Positions 11,257-22,200 of a stretch of 30,792 bases of DNA are shown one piece after another. Origin of the DNA: Micractinium sp. NFX-FRZ (Eukaryota > Chlorophyta > Trebouxiophyceae > Chlorellales > Chlorellaceae); contig JAPTJF010000603.1 of NCBI GenBank assembly GCA_029339195.1, positions 1 through 30,792 of the forward strand, given 5' to 3'. The first letter of the stretch is position 1. The number at the start of each line of letters is the position of its first letter. The notes beneath the pieces are model-generated. The model was not told where the DNA came from and did no database searches. It saw only the letters and a list, made by a program, of their open reading frames with translations. The position numbers and the translations under genes were made by a program.

Positions 11257-14200
11257 TCACCCCGTCAAGCTTTCCCACAGCTCTGGGCGTTGCCTCAGAG
11301 GCACTTGCCTGAAGGCGACGCTTCCGTATGCAACCATCTCGCGCATCATCGTGACCGCCACCTGCAGCATTTGGAGCCGACAGGTGGTCGTCACAAAAAG
11401 GCAGCTTGCAGGCCATGGTTTCATTTCGCTTCAATAGCAAGCAAAGGCATCTCAAACGTGTGTTTGCATGGCCATGCCCACCTGAGCAGTTAACGCGCAC
11501 ACACACACACACACAGTAGTTTCACAGCGTAGCCTGGAAGCCACGGTTCCGCTACAGACCAGGAAAGCCGGAGGCCTCCTCTTTGCATGCGGAGCCCAGT
11601 AACACCCAGCTGCCACACGCCAAACAAGAAACAGGGCACAGGAGGCCTCACCTCCAGCTTCTTCCTGCGCTTCACGTGCTGAGTCACCCAGGCTCCATCC
11701 AGGTCGACCTCCTGGAAACGGTTCCACGCTGTCTTGCCGTTCATCATGCCGCTGCCCACCTGCCCAGGGCAGCGAGGGACAACAGAGGAAAGGTACAGTA
11801 TGTATGCACGATGTAGCACGAGCACAGTGCAGCATGTCACAGCACAGCGCAGCACAGCATGCCACGGCACACGTGGGCCGTGCCGGTGCCTACCCACACA
11901 AGCACCCGGCAAATCGCACCACACCGTCGGTTGAGACATACAGGGTGTAAGATGAAGGAGGGAGTCACAACGAGGCCCCCTCACCTTGACCCCCTCGGTG
12001 CAGAAGGGTGCCAGGCAGGGCAGGTGGCGGCGCGAGCACACAGCACGGCGCAGCACACGCCGCCTCACCTTAACCCCCTCGTTGCAGAAGGGCGCCAGGC
12101 AGGGCAGGTGGTGGCGCGAGCACAGCACGGCGCAGCACACGCCCCCTCACCTTGACCCCCTCGTTGCAGAAGGGTGCCAGGCAGGGCAGGTGGTGGCGCG
12201 AGCACACAGCACGGCGCAGCGCACGCCCCCTCACCTTGACCCCCTCGTTGCAAAAGGGTGCCAGGCAGGGCACCCAGTAGCGCGAGAGCGGCAGGAACTC
12301 GGGGCAGGTGCCGGCGGGGCCGCAGACGGAGATGTAGCTTTTGGAGGCGTCCCAGGCGGTCATCGGCAGATCCACATAGTTGTTGGTGTCGCCCTCCACA
12401 TAGTAAGAATTCATGATCATCTTGGCTTCGGTGACCACGGCCCGTGGGTCCAGGAAGGAGAGGTCGAAGGCGAGGTAGATCCAGGAGGGCTCGGCGACCC
12501 GTTCTGCGGGGCGGCGCGGGGGAGGGAGGGAGGGAGGGAGGGAGGGAGGGGAGGGGTTGGAGGGAGGGGAGGGGTTGGAAGCGAGGTAGATCCACTCTTG
12601 AGGGGACCCGGCCTGCGGGGGGCGCGGGAGGGAGGGAGGGTGGGAGGGAGGGAGGAAGGGAGGCGAGGAGTCCACACGTCTGCTGGCAGCAAGGGGCACA
12701 CCCAGCATGGAGTGGAGGTTTTTTGAGGGCACAAGAGTGAGTGAGTGTGACCCGGACCGCTCTTCTCGCACCGCCTTGCACCACCCCACCCATCCAGGGA
12801 CGGGCAGCTCACTTGCGGGCGGAATGTTGCTTGCTTCAGGGCCTTCAGAGACAGCCTTGCCTTCACAACCCGCTCCGCCCCTCCCCAAAACCACCGCCAA
12901 CGATCCATTGGACCGACCCATGTCCTGTTTCAAGTGGGCTGGACTGGATGGGCTTACCGTTGGGCGGTATGTTGCGCAGCCGCAGGTTCCAGATGACCTC
13001 CCCCGTGGTTGGGTTGATGCCGAAGAACGAGTGCTGCTTGGTCATGCCGTCGTTCACGTTGAGGGTGACGGCAGAGTCCTGGAGGGAGGGATGCAGTGGG
13101 AGGGGGAGGGTGATTGGAGGCATGGAGGGGGGGCGGGGACCACCGACACGTGGCGTGGTGGGTGTGTGGAACCGTGTCGAGGGTGACGGCAGAGTCCTGG
13201 AGGGAGGGGCAGCGTGTGAGGGCGGCAGGCAGAGGATGGAGGCAGGCCGCGCGCATGGAGGCAGCAGGGCTGGAGGCATGGAGGGGCAGGGTCAGGGCGC
13301 AGGGTGGCGCCGCCGGGCCGCCTGGTTGCGTCAGGCATGCCAGCGGCGTCCTGGCAGGCAGGGAGGGGAGGGCTGGGCCCACGGGGGCCGGAAGGGGGTG
13401 CCAAAAGGGGAGCGCAGGCAGGGAAGGCATAGCGGGGGCGAAGGGGCAAGCAGGCACAAATGCCATGGGCACACAGCAAGCGCGACCTCCCTAGCATGGC
13501 AGCGGGGTGGATAACAGCGGCGGAGTGCTTCGAATGGCGCCCGGGCGCATGAAACGGGCAAGCGAGGCGGGCATGCAAAATGCAGGCCCCGCCCCTGCCC
13601 CCAGCCCGGCCCCTCACTTCACTCTTTACTGTACACCGTTAACACTGTAACTGTAACCCTGAACCCTCACCTCCAGTACGCTTGTGAAGAAGGGTGAGTT
13701 GTTGGGTGGGCAGGGCGGCACCACCTCGAAATACAAGCCCATGTTGACTGCAGGGCAGGGAGGCAGGGGAGCGTGACAGCAGAGGTCGGAGGTTGTGGGG
13801 GGTGGGGTGGAAGGTGGGGGAAAGATAATGAAAGAGCAACAGAAGGACGAAAGGCAGAGGTGGTGGTGGTGGTGGGCAGGGGTGGAAAGCATGCAGGGTG
13901 GTGGGTGGGCAGGGGTGAAAAGCATGCAGGGTGGTGGGTGGGCAGGCGGCACCCCCCGACAGACAAGCCCAGCTGTGCTGCAGGGCGGCCGGGTTGACCG
14001 GGGATGTCAGGTGATTGGGGTGGATTGTCCCGGCTGCGCTCAGAGCAAGCGACCGTGACGTGCCGCTGCTGGTGGTTCTGCTGCGCCGGCGGCAGAGGCG
14101 GCGCAGCTGCAGCGGCTGCGGCTGCCCCTGCACCGCTTCCTACGGCCCATCGCAGGTGACCACTCTCAGCAGCACGACCTCGCCACCCACCCGTCTGCGT

Positions 14201-17200
14201 CATCTCAGTGCTGCGCGCGTCCCCGCTGTCCGTCGCCTTGGCCTGCACCACCAGCTGCTGCCACCCGGTCTTCTTGCCCAGCAGGCGGGGCAGGTCCAGC
14301 ACCATCTGCAAGCAGGAGGCAGAGGCACAAACTGAATTTGGTCTGCACTAAATACATTGCCCTGTTGCCCAGCACCATCTGCGTGCAAAGCAAGCCCGCC
14401 ACTTAGGGTTGGTTGTAAGCATACGCTCATCACACTGCCCTCGTGCTGAGCAGTGGGGGCAGGTCCAGCGCCCACTGCATTTGATGTAATGTAACCACAA
14501 TTGGCGCCGCTCGACGGCACGAGGGCGGCTGCCTGTCTGGCAAGCCCCCTTGCTCCTCACTCAGCGGCGGACCCCTGCCCTGCCCTCTCTGGCCCAGCTG
14601 CCTGGCTGCCCCGTGGCCCAGCACGAAACATGGAATTCTCAGCCGGAAAATTGCTAGTCTCGTGTCGAGAGATCAGGCAGCTGGCCCACTCACCTGCTCG
14701 CCCGCCAGCGCCCCTCTGCCCTCCCGCACCACGGTCCCCTTGATGCCCTGCGTGACAACATGGCCAGGGACAAACAGAGAGCCGAGGTGAGGCGCCCGCT
14801 GAGCACACACAAATGGCCCCCCTGATGCGTGCATGCAAGGGTTGGCGCTCTGACGGTGCCGTCGCAGCCCAGCTGTGCATGCAGGCCCCCGTTGCGACAC
14901 GCAACGCACACACAACACACGGCAGCCGCCCCCGTGAACCGCTGCGCTGTGTGCAGGCAGTGCGCTTGGCAAGAGCAAGAGCGGCGCACCCGTCGCAGGT
15001 TTGAGTTGATGGCAATCAGGTAGTTGTGCACGGGCTTGGCGTCGGCGGGCCAGGCGGGGTTCTCCTGCTTGCGGGATGCAGAGATGCGCAGGCGCCACTT
15101 GCCGCCCACGGGGAAGGGGAACCAGGGGCCCACGGTGACCTGCAGAGGTCGGATTGTTGGGGACCTGTGTTCAGCATGGCATAGTGCTGTTGGGTTGCAC
15201 TTTTTCTGGGTGACGTGAGTGAGGCAAAGGGGAGCACGGGGGGCCGGCCCATGGTGGCCGGCAGAGGCCGGGCTGTGCAGGTCATGTGTTCAACATAAGC
15301 ACTGAGATGCATGTGGGAAGAGGTTTGAAACCTTTGTTGTATGTGGAAAGAGTGTAGGCATCTTTGCAGCGCACCGCCTCTCCCTCTACCTGCCCGCCCC
15401 GCCGCACTCCACCCTGCCCCGCCCCGCGCCCCGTGCCCTCCTGGCCCCGCACAGCCCAAGCAATTGGCATGCACACACATCCCACCCACCAATGTGACAG
15501 TCACATCCTTCGTCCACGCCTGTGCACCGTCAGCGCATGCATGCCTCTGTAGGTTGCTCCTCCAAGTTCCACACCCCCGCACGTGCCTCCCCGTCTCCCC
15601 AACCCCCGTACGACCGCAGTAATGTGCAGTGTGCGCCAACCCTTCCCCACCGGTCCCCGCCTCCTCTGTGCTCCCGGCCCCTTCTTCCCTCCCCACCCAC
15701 CCACCCACCCACCCACCGAAGTGTATGTAATGCCCGGCGTCCACGCGTGCGTCCCCAGCACGTGCTTCTGTGGGAGCTCCATGTTGCAAAACCCGGGCGT
15801 CTGCAGTACCAGGAACAGCAGTACCACGCAGCAGGCCCGCGTTTGATGACGCACAGGCGCTTAGCAGACACCCAAGAAACAACACAACGACCCCGCAGCG
15901 GGCAAATCCGCTTGTACAAAGCACACCTGTTGTGGGCACGCAAGCGCGTTCTTTGGCGGCTGCACCTGCTCCGCAGGACCTCACCGGCCTGATGGATATC
16001 TCTACAAAAGCCGGTGCCGGCCACGTTTTCCCCACATCCCCCATGCCCGGCTTGGCAGCTCGGCGCCTTCCGACGCCCCCCAATCAGGTCGCCCTCACGC
16101 CCTGCCCCCAGGCTAGGCGCCCCCTCACCCCGGACGGCCCGGCGTCCACGCAGGGCTTGGCGGGAGTGTCTGGCAGCACGGTGTAGGCATTTGTGAAGAG
16201 CTTGACGACGCGCGGCAGGTTGTCGGTGCGCATGTCAGGCTTGGAGTCCATGTGGGTCACCACGGTTATGGAGCTGCATCGGGGGGGCACGCATGGGTGG
16301 GTGCATGGGGTTGCATGTAACCGGGGCGTTGTATGGATGTCGCCACACACAGTGCCGCAGTAGTATCGAACAGTTGACCCTGAGGCGAACAGGGAACCCT
16401 ATGGGGGGTGCACACGGGGCATGGGGCGCATGCCAGGGAATGGCGTGCAAGCTGGCCACCAGGCTCACGTGCCTGCAGATGTCCATAGTATGCCGTCTCC
16501 TCATCCCCGGCTTTCCCCACCCACCCAACCTGCCGGCATGGCACCAAGCTGGTTTGAGAGCCAACAGCTCTACTCAATGGCACTAACCTGCCCTGCAACG
16601 CAAACAGGGCACCTGGCGTGCTCACTTTGTCCCGCAGCTCCCCCAGCCCACTGCTGCTGTCTTGCTGATGGGTTCACTCCAATGGCTCTGGTGCATGTTG
16701 CACTGCCACATAGCTCACCTCGTCCCAGACTCCACCAGCCTGCCCACGTCAATCTGCGTGTTGTGCGTCCATGCACAGTCGATGCCTGCGCGCCCCCAGT
16801 TGGCGGTGATCTTGCCGCCCGTCCGGGTGCAGCTGCAGCATAAGTGGTGGTGGACAGCAGTTTCAGAGAATGCCAGTTGGTGCTCACGCTTTCTAAAGTG
16901 GAACATGCCGGATGGTTGGCCTCAATTCTGCCGCCCGGCCCGGCTGCATGCGCAGCAGCAAGCGTGCTGTGAGGTGGCAGCCTGGGAGCGGGGGCAGCGG
17001 CGGAAGTGGCACCAGAGCAGCCCGGCTGGCGCTGCGACCGTTGCGTCCCCAGGCCACTTGGGCGTGGTACGAAGCCACAGGTGGCGGTACGCAGCGGGGC
17101 ACGTCACGGCTCAGTGCAGCCCAGCTCGGCACAGCGCAGCATGGCAGAGCACGGCACGGCCCCAGCACAGCACGCCACAGCGGTCGGCCGTGCTCACTTG

Positions 17201-18077
17201 GGTGCTGGAGAGGATCTGCGCTTGTTGACGAGGTCACACTCGAGCATGGAATCGGTGCAGGGGTAGTTGGGAAAGTAAAACAGGGCCTTGGTTGCGTTGC
17301 GCGCCAGCACCAGGCTCCACTGCACAATCGTGCCGTTGCTCTTGTGCTGCGTCTGCGTGATGGGGAGAGGGTTGGTGGGGCCCCGCTTCCCTGGCCGCTT
17401 CAGCACCTGCCCGTAGGGCGCGCAGAATTCGTGGGAGACGGCGCCCGCGGGCGGCGTCTTGCCGCGCCCGTTTTCGTTCATCCACCATTGCTCCGAGCTG
17501 CAGCGGCGGGGCGGGGCGGGGCGGCGGCGGGGGCAGGGCGGGTAACGGCGGGGGCGGTTGCGGGTGGGAGCTGCTGTGGGTTGGATGCAGAGGGCTGTCA
17601 GCAGGCTGGCGGCAGGGCAGGGGCGGGCAGCTGCCCCCCTGCACAGCGGGCAGGGAGTTGCCCCAGCGGAGGGGCAGGTCCCTGACGGAAGCCGGGCGGG
17701 GGCCCTGGCAGGCACACCACACGGGCCCTGACCAGGGCAGGCAGCCAGCGCCTGCCGTGCCTGGAAGAACATCATGCTGCTGGCCCTCCCAGCACCGCCG
17801 GCAGGCCTGCCTCGCACGAGCAAGGCGTGCGAGCGGGCGCAGCCGGCGCAGCTGGCGGCGCAGCTGCGAGGTGGCCTCGCGGCCGGCGCAACTGCCCAGC
17901 TCCCGGTGGCGGCGCTAGCAGGCGGCGGAGGGCTGCTCACATGATGTGTGTGTGACCGAAGGCGCAACCCTTGGGGTGCGGCGTAAACCTGCTGCCCTTG
18001 AAGAGCGGGCCCGTCTGGAGCAGGCCGCTGACCGCGCCGCAGGCGGCCAACAATACCAGCAGTGTTGCTCGTTTCAT
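11257..18077 (-). CDS. Secreted protein of unknown function (thirteen exons, 592 aa)
   Basis: I do not recognise the family. Exons, minus strand: 18077-17941, 17497-17198, 16832-16719, 16273-16129, 15800-15717, 15139-14990, 14747-14694, 14305-14191, 13747-13671, 13078-12958, 12503-12235, 11759-11652, 11361-11257. All are GT-AG and every phase closes, giving 592 residues and TGA. The N terminus (MKRATLLVLLAACGAVSG) is a good signal peptide, and I see no later membrane segment. N-glycosylation sequons lie at about 100 (NGT), 113 (NAT) and 146 (NCT). There are scattered cysteines (CAPYG, YPCTDSMLEC, PFCNEG), which fits an extracellular fold. Exon 6 reads VTVGPWFPFPVGGKWRL and exon 11 SYISVCGPAGTCPEF. 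The gene is divergent from the FEA1-like gene, which also encodes a secreted protein; co-regulation is only an inference. Small exon edges could be off, but the chain as a whole is well supported by phase. Many of its introns hold exon-edge copies. Confidence 0.78.
11499..11517. repeat. CA dinucleotide repeat
   Basis: A short run of CA units in intron 12 of the secreted-protein gene. Confidence 0.8.
11981..12265 (-). repeat. Four tandem copies of the exon 11 3' end with its splice donor
   Basis: Units of 82-84 bp each carry the coding end of exon 11 (reading CLAPFCNEGVKV on the minus strand), the GTGAGG donor and the start of the intron. The equivalent last exon bases are 12235 (the true one in the model), 12151, 12069 and 11985. 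The copies are nearly identical to one another, so the array is young or is being homogenised. Two spacings are 84 bp (28 codons) and one is 82 bp. Confidence 0.88.
12522..12560. repeat. GGGA repeat (pyrimidine tract before exon 11)
   Basis: This is a (GGGA)n microsatellite on the plus strand. On the coding strand it is a long CCCT tract next to the exon 11 acceptor. A sister tract at about 12628-12660 lies beside the duplicated exon 11 start. Confidence 0.75.
12579..12640 (-). repeat. Intronic copy of exon 11 start with acceptor and pyrimidine tract
   Basis: GCGAGGTAGATCCA, a GACCCG block, CTGCGGGG and GCGCGGG followed by GGGA repeats match the start of exon 11 (about 12468-12525) in order. 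The reading frame starts like the exon (WIYLA). Confidence 0.75.
13173..13208 (-). repeat. Intronic copy of exon 10 start with acceptor
   Basis: TCGAGGGTGACGGCAGAGTC and the following CTGGAGGGAGGG repeat the exon 10 start and acceptor at 13057-13090 almost perfectly. It encodes DSAVTL as in the exon and lies about 119 bp upstream on the coding strand, giving a strong competing acceptor. Confidence 0.8.
13861..13948. repeat. About 34-bp tandem repeat in intron 8
   Basis: Two full and one partial unit containing GGTGGGCAGGGGTG and AAAGCATGCAGG. The next segment (13958-13990: CAAGCCC and CTGCAGGGC) resembles the exon 9 start and acceptor at 13733-13758, a more doubtful exon-edge copy. Confidence 0.7.
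14362..14483 (-). repeat. Two intronic copies of exon 8 start with acceptor
   Basis: CAGCACCATCTGC at about 14370-14382 repeats the exon 8 acceptor junction at 14298-14310. A second copy at 14451-14483 keeps GGGGCAGGTCCAGC and CTGC at the acceptor position. Both lie in intron 7. Confidence 0.65.
15242..15301 (-). repeat. Intronic copy of exon 6 start with acceptor
   Basis: The segment follows 15126-15176 in order: GGGCC, C(A/C)(C/T)GGTG, the acceptor area GCAGAGG(T/C)CGG, then GTG(T)TCA(G/A)CAT. The GACCTGCAG acceptor has become GGCCGGCAG, so this copy has lost a clean AG acceptor. Confidence 0.6.
15691..15717. repeat. ACCC repeat forming the exon 5 donor
   Basis: On the coding strand this is (GTGG)n starting exactly at the exon 5 donor (15716), so each unit offers another GTGGGT donor. 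Confidence 0.75.
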
Positions 18078-19237
18078 GGCGGCGAAAGAGTGGGTGAAAA
18101 TGGAGCGGAAGTGCGCCCCCACAGGCACGCGCTCCGGATGTCCACCAGGCCTCGCAGCTGAGCCTGACTCAGCAGCTGGATGTCCACGATTGATCATTCG
18201 CAAGTCAGCCTGTAAAATTCACGCCGTGCCTGACGGCGGCGGCGGTATACAAGGGCCGGTAACCTGCCACCGCCGTTGCCGCCACCCACCACCCGCCGCC
18301 AACACCGCTGCCAGGGAATAGCACCAGGTTATCTAAGACCGAGTTCCAGGGGATTACAGCTGCGCCATGTTGCTGTCAAGCATCCATCTAGCCAGCATCT
18401 CCGGCTGAAGCGACTGCATGGGGGCCTGGAGGGAGCACCTGGCGGCAGCTGCCTGGCCAGTGCACACGGCCTAGCCTGACATGCCAGCTGCTGCTCTGCT
18501 CACAGCTGACCTTAAATGCAAACTTCAATGCCTGGGCATGGCAATCGGATCGACGCGTGGCCCTGCCTTTATGTGTGCAATGCTTCTGCTGAGCTAGCAG
18601 CTGCTGCTTTCTGCGGAGAGCGCACGCTGCGACCAGCGCGGTGCCCCAGCAGCCGCCTCCCCGTGTGTATTCAACTTCAATTGGGAAAAACAATTTCTTT
18701 TGCTGGTGACGCTCATTCAGTGCTGCCAACCCTCTTTTCCAGCACAGCCCCCATCAGTGCCGCACGGGGCAGGCTCGAGGGGGGTGGTGGGAGAGGAGAC
18801 AACAACAGGGGAGCAGCAGAGGTGGCAAAAGATGCCGAGGGGCATGAGGCAAAATTACAGTGAGGGCAGCACCAAGAGGAGCCCAGGCCTGACTGTCCAA
18901 CCCGCCAGTGGGGCATACCTTGCTCACACGCCACCAAGATGGCACCCGCCCTGCTGGCGCTGCGGCGGTACGGTACATGGAGGCGGTATCTGCATTGTCC
19001 GAGCCCTCTAGCATGATCTAGAGACAGGTTGCATCGTCGGTGCAGCGAAGCAGCCAAGGCAAGCCCCCGTTGGGCGGCGCCCCGTGCAAGCCTTTTCGTG
19101 ATTTCGCGCCCTGGCACGCGCAGTGCGCACCAGGTGCGCACAGCCCCTCCAACAGGAGAACAAGATGAGATCGCATATGCAGGATTACTAGAATCTCCCC
19201 GCGCACAGCCAAACGGCCGCACAAGCAAACAACAAGC
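18078..19237. promoter_or_regulatory. Shared upstream region between two divergent secreted-protein genes
   Basis: The secreted-protein gene (minus) and the FEA1-like gene (plus) start 1,160 bp apart. The interval has no exon-like chain. A CGGTATACAAGG block at about 18245 is the only TATA-like piece I noticed. I could not identify iron- or CO2-response elements with confidence. TTACA occurs at about 18353 and 18853, but no minus-strand gene ends there that I can support. Confidence 0.4.
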
Positions 19238-22200
19238 ATGCGCTTCATCATCACCGCGACAGCGGCCTGCCTGGCCGTCTGCCTGGCCCTATGCGGCCCG
19301 GCCGACGGTGCCACGGACGCCACCGGCAAGAGCGTGATGGGCACATACACCTTCGGCTCTAACGTGCAAGGCAAGGGCTCACTGCCGCCGCTGCTTCCGC
19401 CTACGCCTGCCGCCATGCACGTCTGGGTTGTTTGCAGTTTCGAAGCTGCCAGCTCCACCGCGCGTCTAGTTGCACACTCTTCCTGCACCATGACACATTG
19501 CGAGGCGCCAGCAGCACTGCAGCAGTTGCCGCATGCGCAAGCAAGCCACTCCCGGCCAGCCGACCCGCACCCATCCACGGTGACGCGCATGTCTCGCGCC
19601 TCTTATCCGATCAAGATAGGATGAAGTCCTCTGCATGACGTGTGCAGCACACTGCCCGTTCCTGCTAGTGTCGCTTTGTGTGCTGCCTTCAGCCCACGGC
19701 AGGCCAGCTCGAACACATTTTTAAGGAGGGTGCTGCCACGTCATCACCGCAGCTGATGCACCTCCCCTGCCAGCTCACGTCCCCGCCACCCTGGCCCCTG
19801 CCCCCTGCTCACGCGCCCGCCCTGCTGCCACTACTGCAGGCTATCTTGACATCTCCCAGGACGTGTGCGACATCATCACCGCGGTGGACGCACGCGACTG
19901 GGCCTCCGCCGAGGCCATCTACGTCAACGGCCAAAACTCACTGACCTCCGCCGGCCAGACACGCAAGCTGCAGGGTGAGCGCACCTGGGGCCCGGCTGGG
20001 TGCGGTGGGAGGGATGGGCGGGGAGCATCCAACCGCCTCCCTCCTGTGGTGGGAAGACAGGGGGTGGAAGGGTCCCACAGCGGGGTTCTTCACCCTCTGC
20101 CCAGCGCCCTCCTGGCGCCAGCGCGCGGCTCGCTCCCTGTGCCCGCTGTCCGCACACACACCCATCCGCGCGCTGGCGCCAACGTTTGGCCCGGCCCCTC
20201 GCCTCCCCCCTGCTTCTCACAAGCGATGCACACCCAATCACCCCCTCTTCATTATCGTGTTCCCCCCTTGGTGGCTGCACTTTATTGCTTATTGCACAGG
20301 TAGTCGTGCCACCCCCCAGCCTGCAGAGCGGGCCACCGAGGTATCGCCCAACGCCTTCCCCCGCTCTCCTACTGCCCGCCCCTTACTGGCTGCACCTCGT
20401 TCCCTCAACCCCCGGCCTTGCAGAGTGGGCCACCGAGGTGTCCGAGGAGGAGCTGCACTGGGGGATGTACGCCGCCCGCTTTGGCAACGACTCCGACTGG
20501 CTCGACACCTTCATCCAGGTGTGTGGAAGGGGCCGGCGGTTGGGCGGCTACTGGTGGGGGTGCCAGGGTGGCGGCTGGGCTGCTGGTGGGGAGAGAAGGT
20601 GGTGGTTGGTTGGTTCTAGGGGGTGGGGAGGGTCGCAGGACACGCACACCGTCCCGTGGCCAGCTTCCTGATGTGTTGGTCCGGGCTTGTTTGCTTGCCC
20701 GCCCCCCCCCCCCCCAAAGTAGGACAGCGGGCTGCAGGGAAGGGCGGGCGGCGTTGGGTGGTGGGTAAGGAGAGGACAGGAGGCGGCGGGGAGGCACACC
20801 CTGTTGTTTCGCACACTGTTTACTCACTATCACACCCCCTTGCCCGCCTGCTGCCCGCTGCCCGCCTGCAGGCCGGCCTCGACGGCTTGGCCCCTTGGAC
20901 CACCTCTGGCGCACGTGCACAGGTGGGGAGGCAGGGAGGCACTTGGGCAGGGGGCAGTCGTATGCAGCAGGCGGCCCTGGAAGGCTGGGGTGCAGCAGGT
21001 GCGCGCAGGCGCAGCCGGCAACCACCTCTGGCGCGCTTGCTCATGTGAGGGCGGCAGGAGACTCGCTGGCTCTGCACAAACCTGCGTTCTGGGAATAGGG
21101 ATGTGAGAAAGAGGGCAGACCAGCAGGGTGGTGGTGGTGGTAAGGGCGACAGGTGGGACAGCTCACGACATCCCCCCGCCCCACCCCACCACACACACAC
21201 ACACACACGCACACAAACGCATGCCGACCGGCGGGGAAGTGGGACACACACACACACACACACACACAATGCAATTTCACTCGTTCCGTGCCATGCAGGT
21301 CGTCAAGAAGGGCGTCCAGTCCAACCTGCTGGTGTCCTACATGTTCCACGAGGTCGACGAGGCGGCGGAGCTGACAGAGGAGAAGCAGACGGATGCCGCC
21401 ACCGGTGAGGCAGGGGTCGGTTGGTGGGCATTGCAGGCGTTTGGTTGGGTCGGTGGGCGGGCGAGGCGGCGGAGCTGACCCGCAGACGGATGCCGCCACC
21501 GGTGAGGCGACCGGGAGGTGGCGGGTGCACGTGTGTGAGTGCAGTTGGTGGGCCTTGCAGGCATTTGGTTGGAAGCAGACGGATGCCGCCACCGGTGAGG
21601 CCGGGTTGGCCGGTATGCAATTGTGGGTGCAGGCGTGGGGTGGGCATTGCAGGCGGGGGGCTGGGTGGGTGGGCGATGCGGCGGAGCTGACCCAAGGAGG
21701 TGCGGAGGGCTGCTACCAGCGGCGAGGGAGGGCTCTTGATTGGGTGCACCGAGGCGCGTGTGTGCGCAGCGTGGAGGGAGTGGCGGCGCGGCACGCGGGC
21801 GCGCCCCGGGAGATTGGCGGGCACCCTTCCACCCACCCCTAACCCTGCTGACGTGGATGCGGCCTGCTGCGACCATCCCCAGCCCCTCCGCTTACCGAGC
21901 GCATCCTTTCTAACCCTGACATACTTCCGCTTAGGAACATTGTTTAGGCACCCCTGCCGATAGCCTTGAAGCACCCGCACATACAGCAGCACTCAATATC
22001 ACCTTTGAAACACCCCAATGTGCAGGCGCCCCACACATCGTGGACGAGGCCGCCGCCATCTACTTTGGCACCACCTGCCCCGGCGGCAGCCTCGTTGACG
22101 TGGCCAACAAGCGGGCGACGACGTTCGGCACCCTGACCACCGGCCCCGACGGCGTGTGCACTGCGTGAGTGTGACCCATACTCCTTACTTTCTTTCAAGC

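Noticed and set aside
15717..16160. Shared CCCGGCGTCCACGC between exons 4 and 5 of the secreted-protein gene as another exon-edge copy
   Set aside because: Only about 14 bases match, in coding sequence of both exons, with no extension into the introns; likely chance.
17345..17405. A possible 54-nt intron inside exon 2 of the secreted-protein gene (GTGCTG to CACGCAG on the minus strand)
   Set aside because: It is open, divisible by 3 and much shorter than the other introns here, so I kept it as exon; cDNA would settle it.
18713..19228. 171-codon minus-strand open frame in the divergent promoter
   Set aside because: Composition looks like random GC-rich translation; no domain or splice pattern, and it overlaps the FEA1 5' region.
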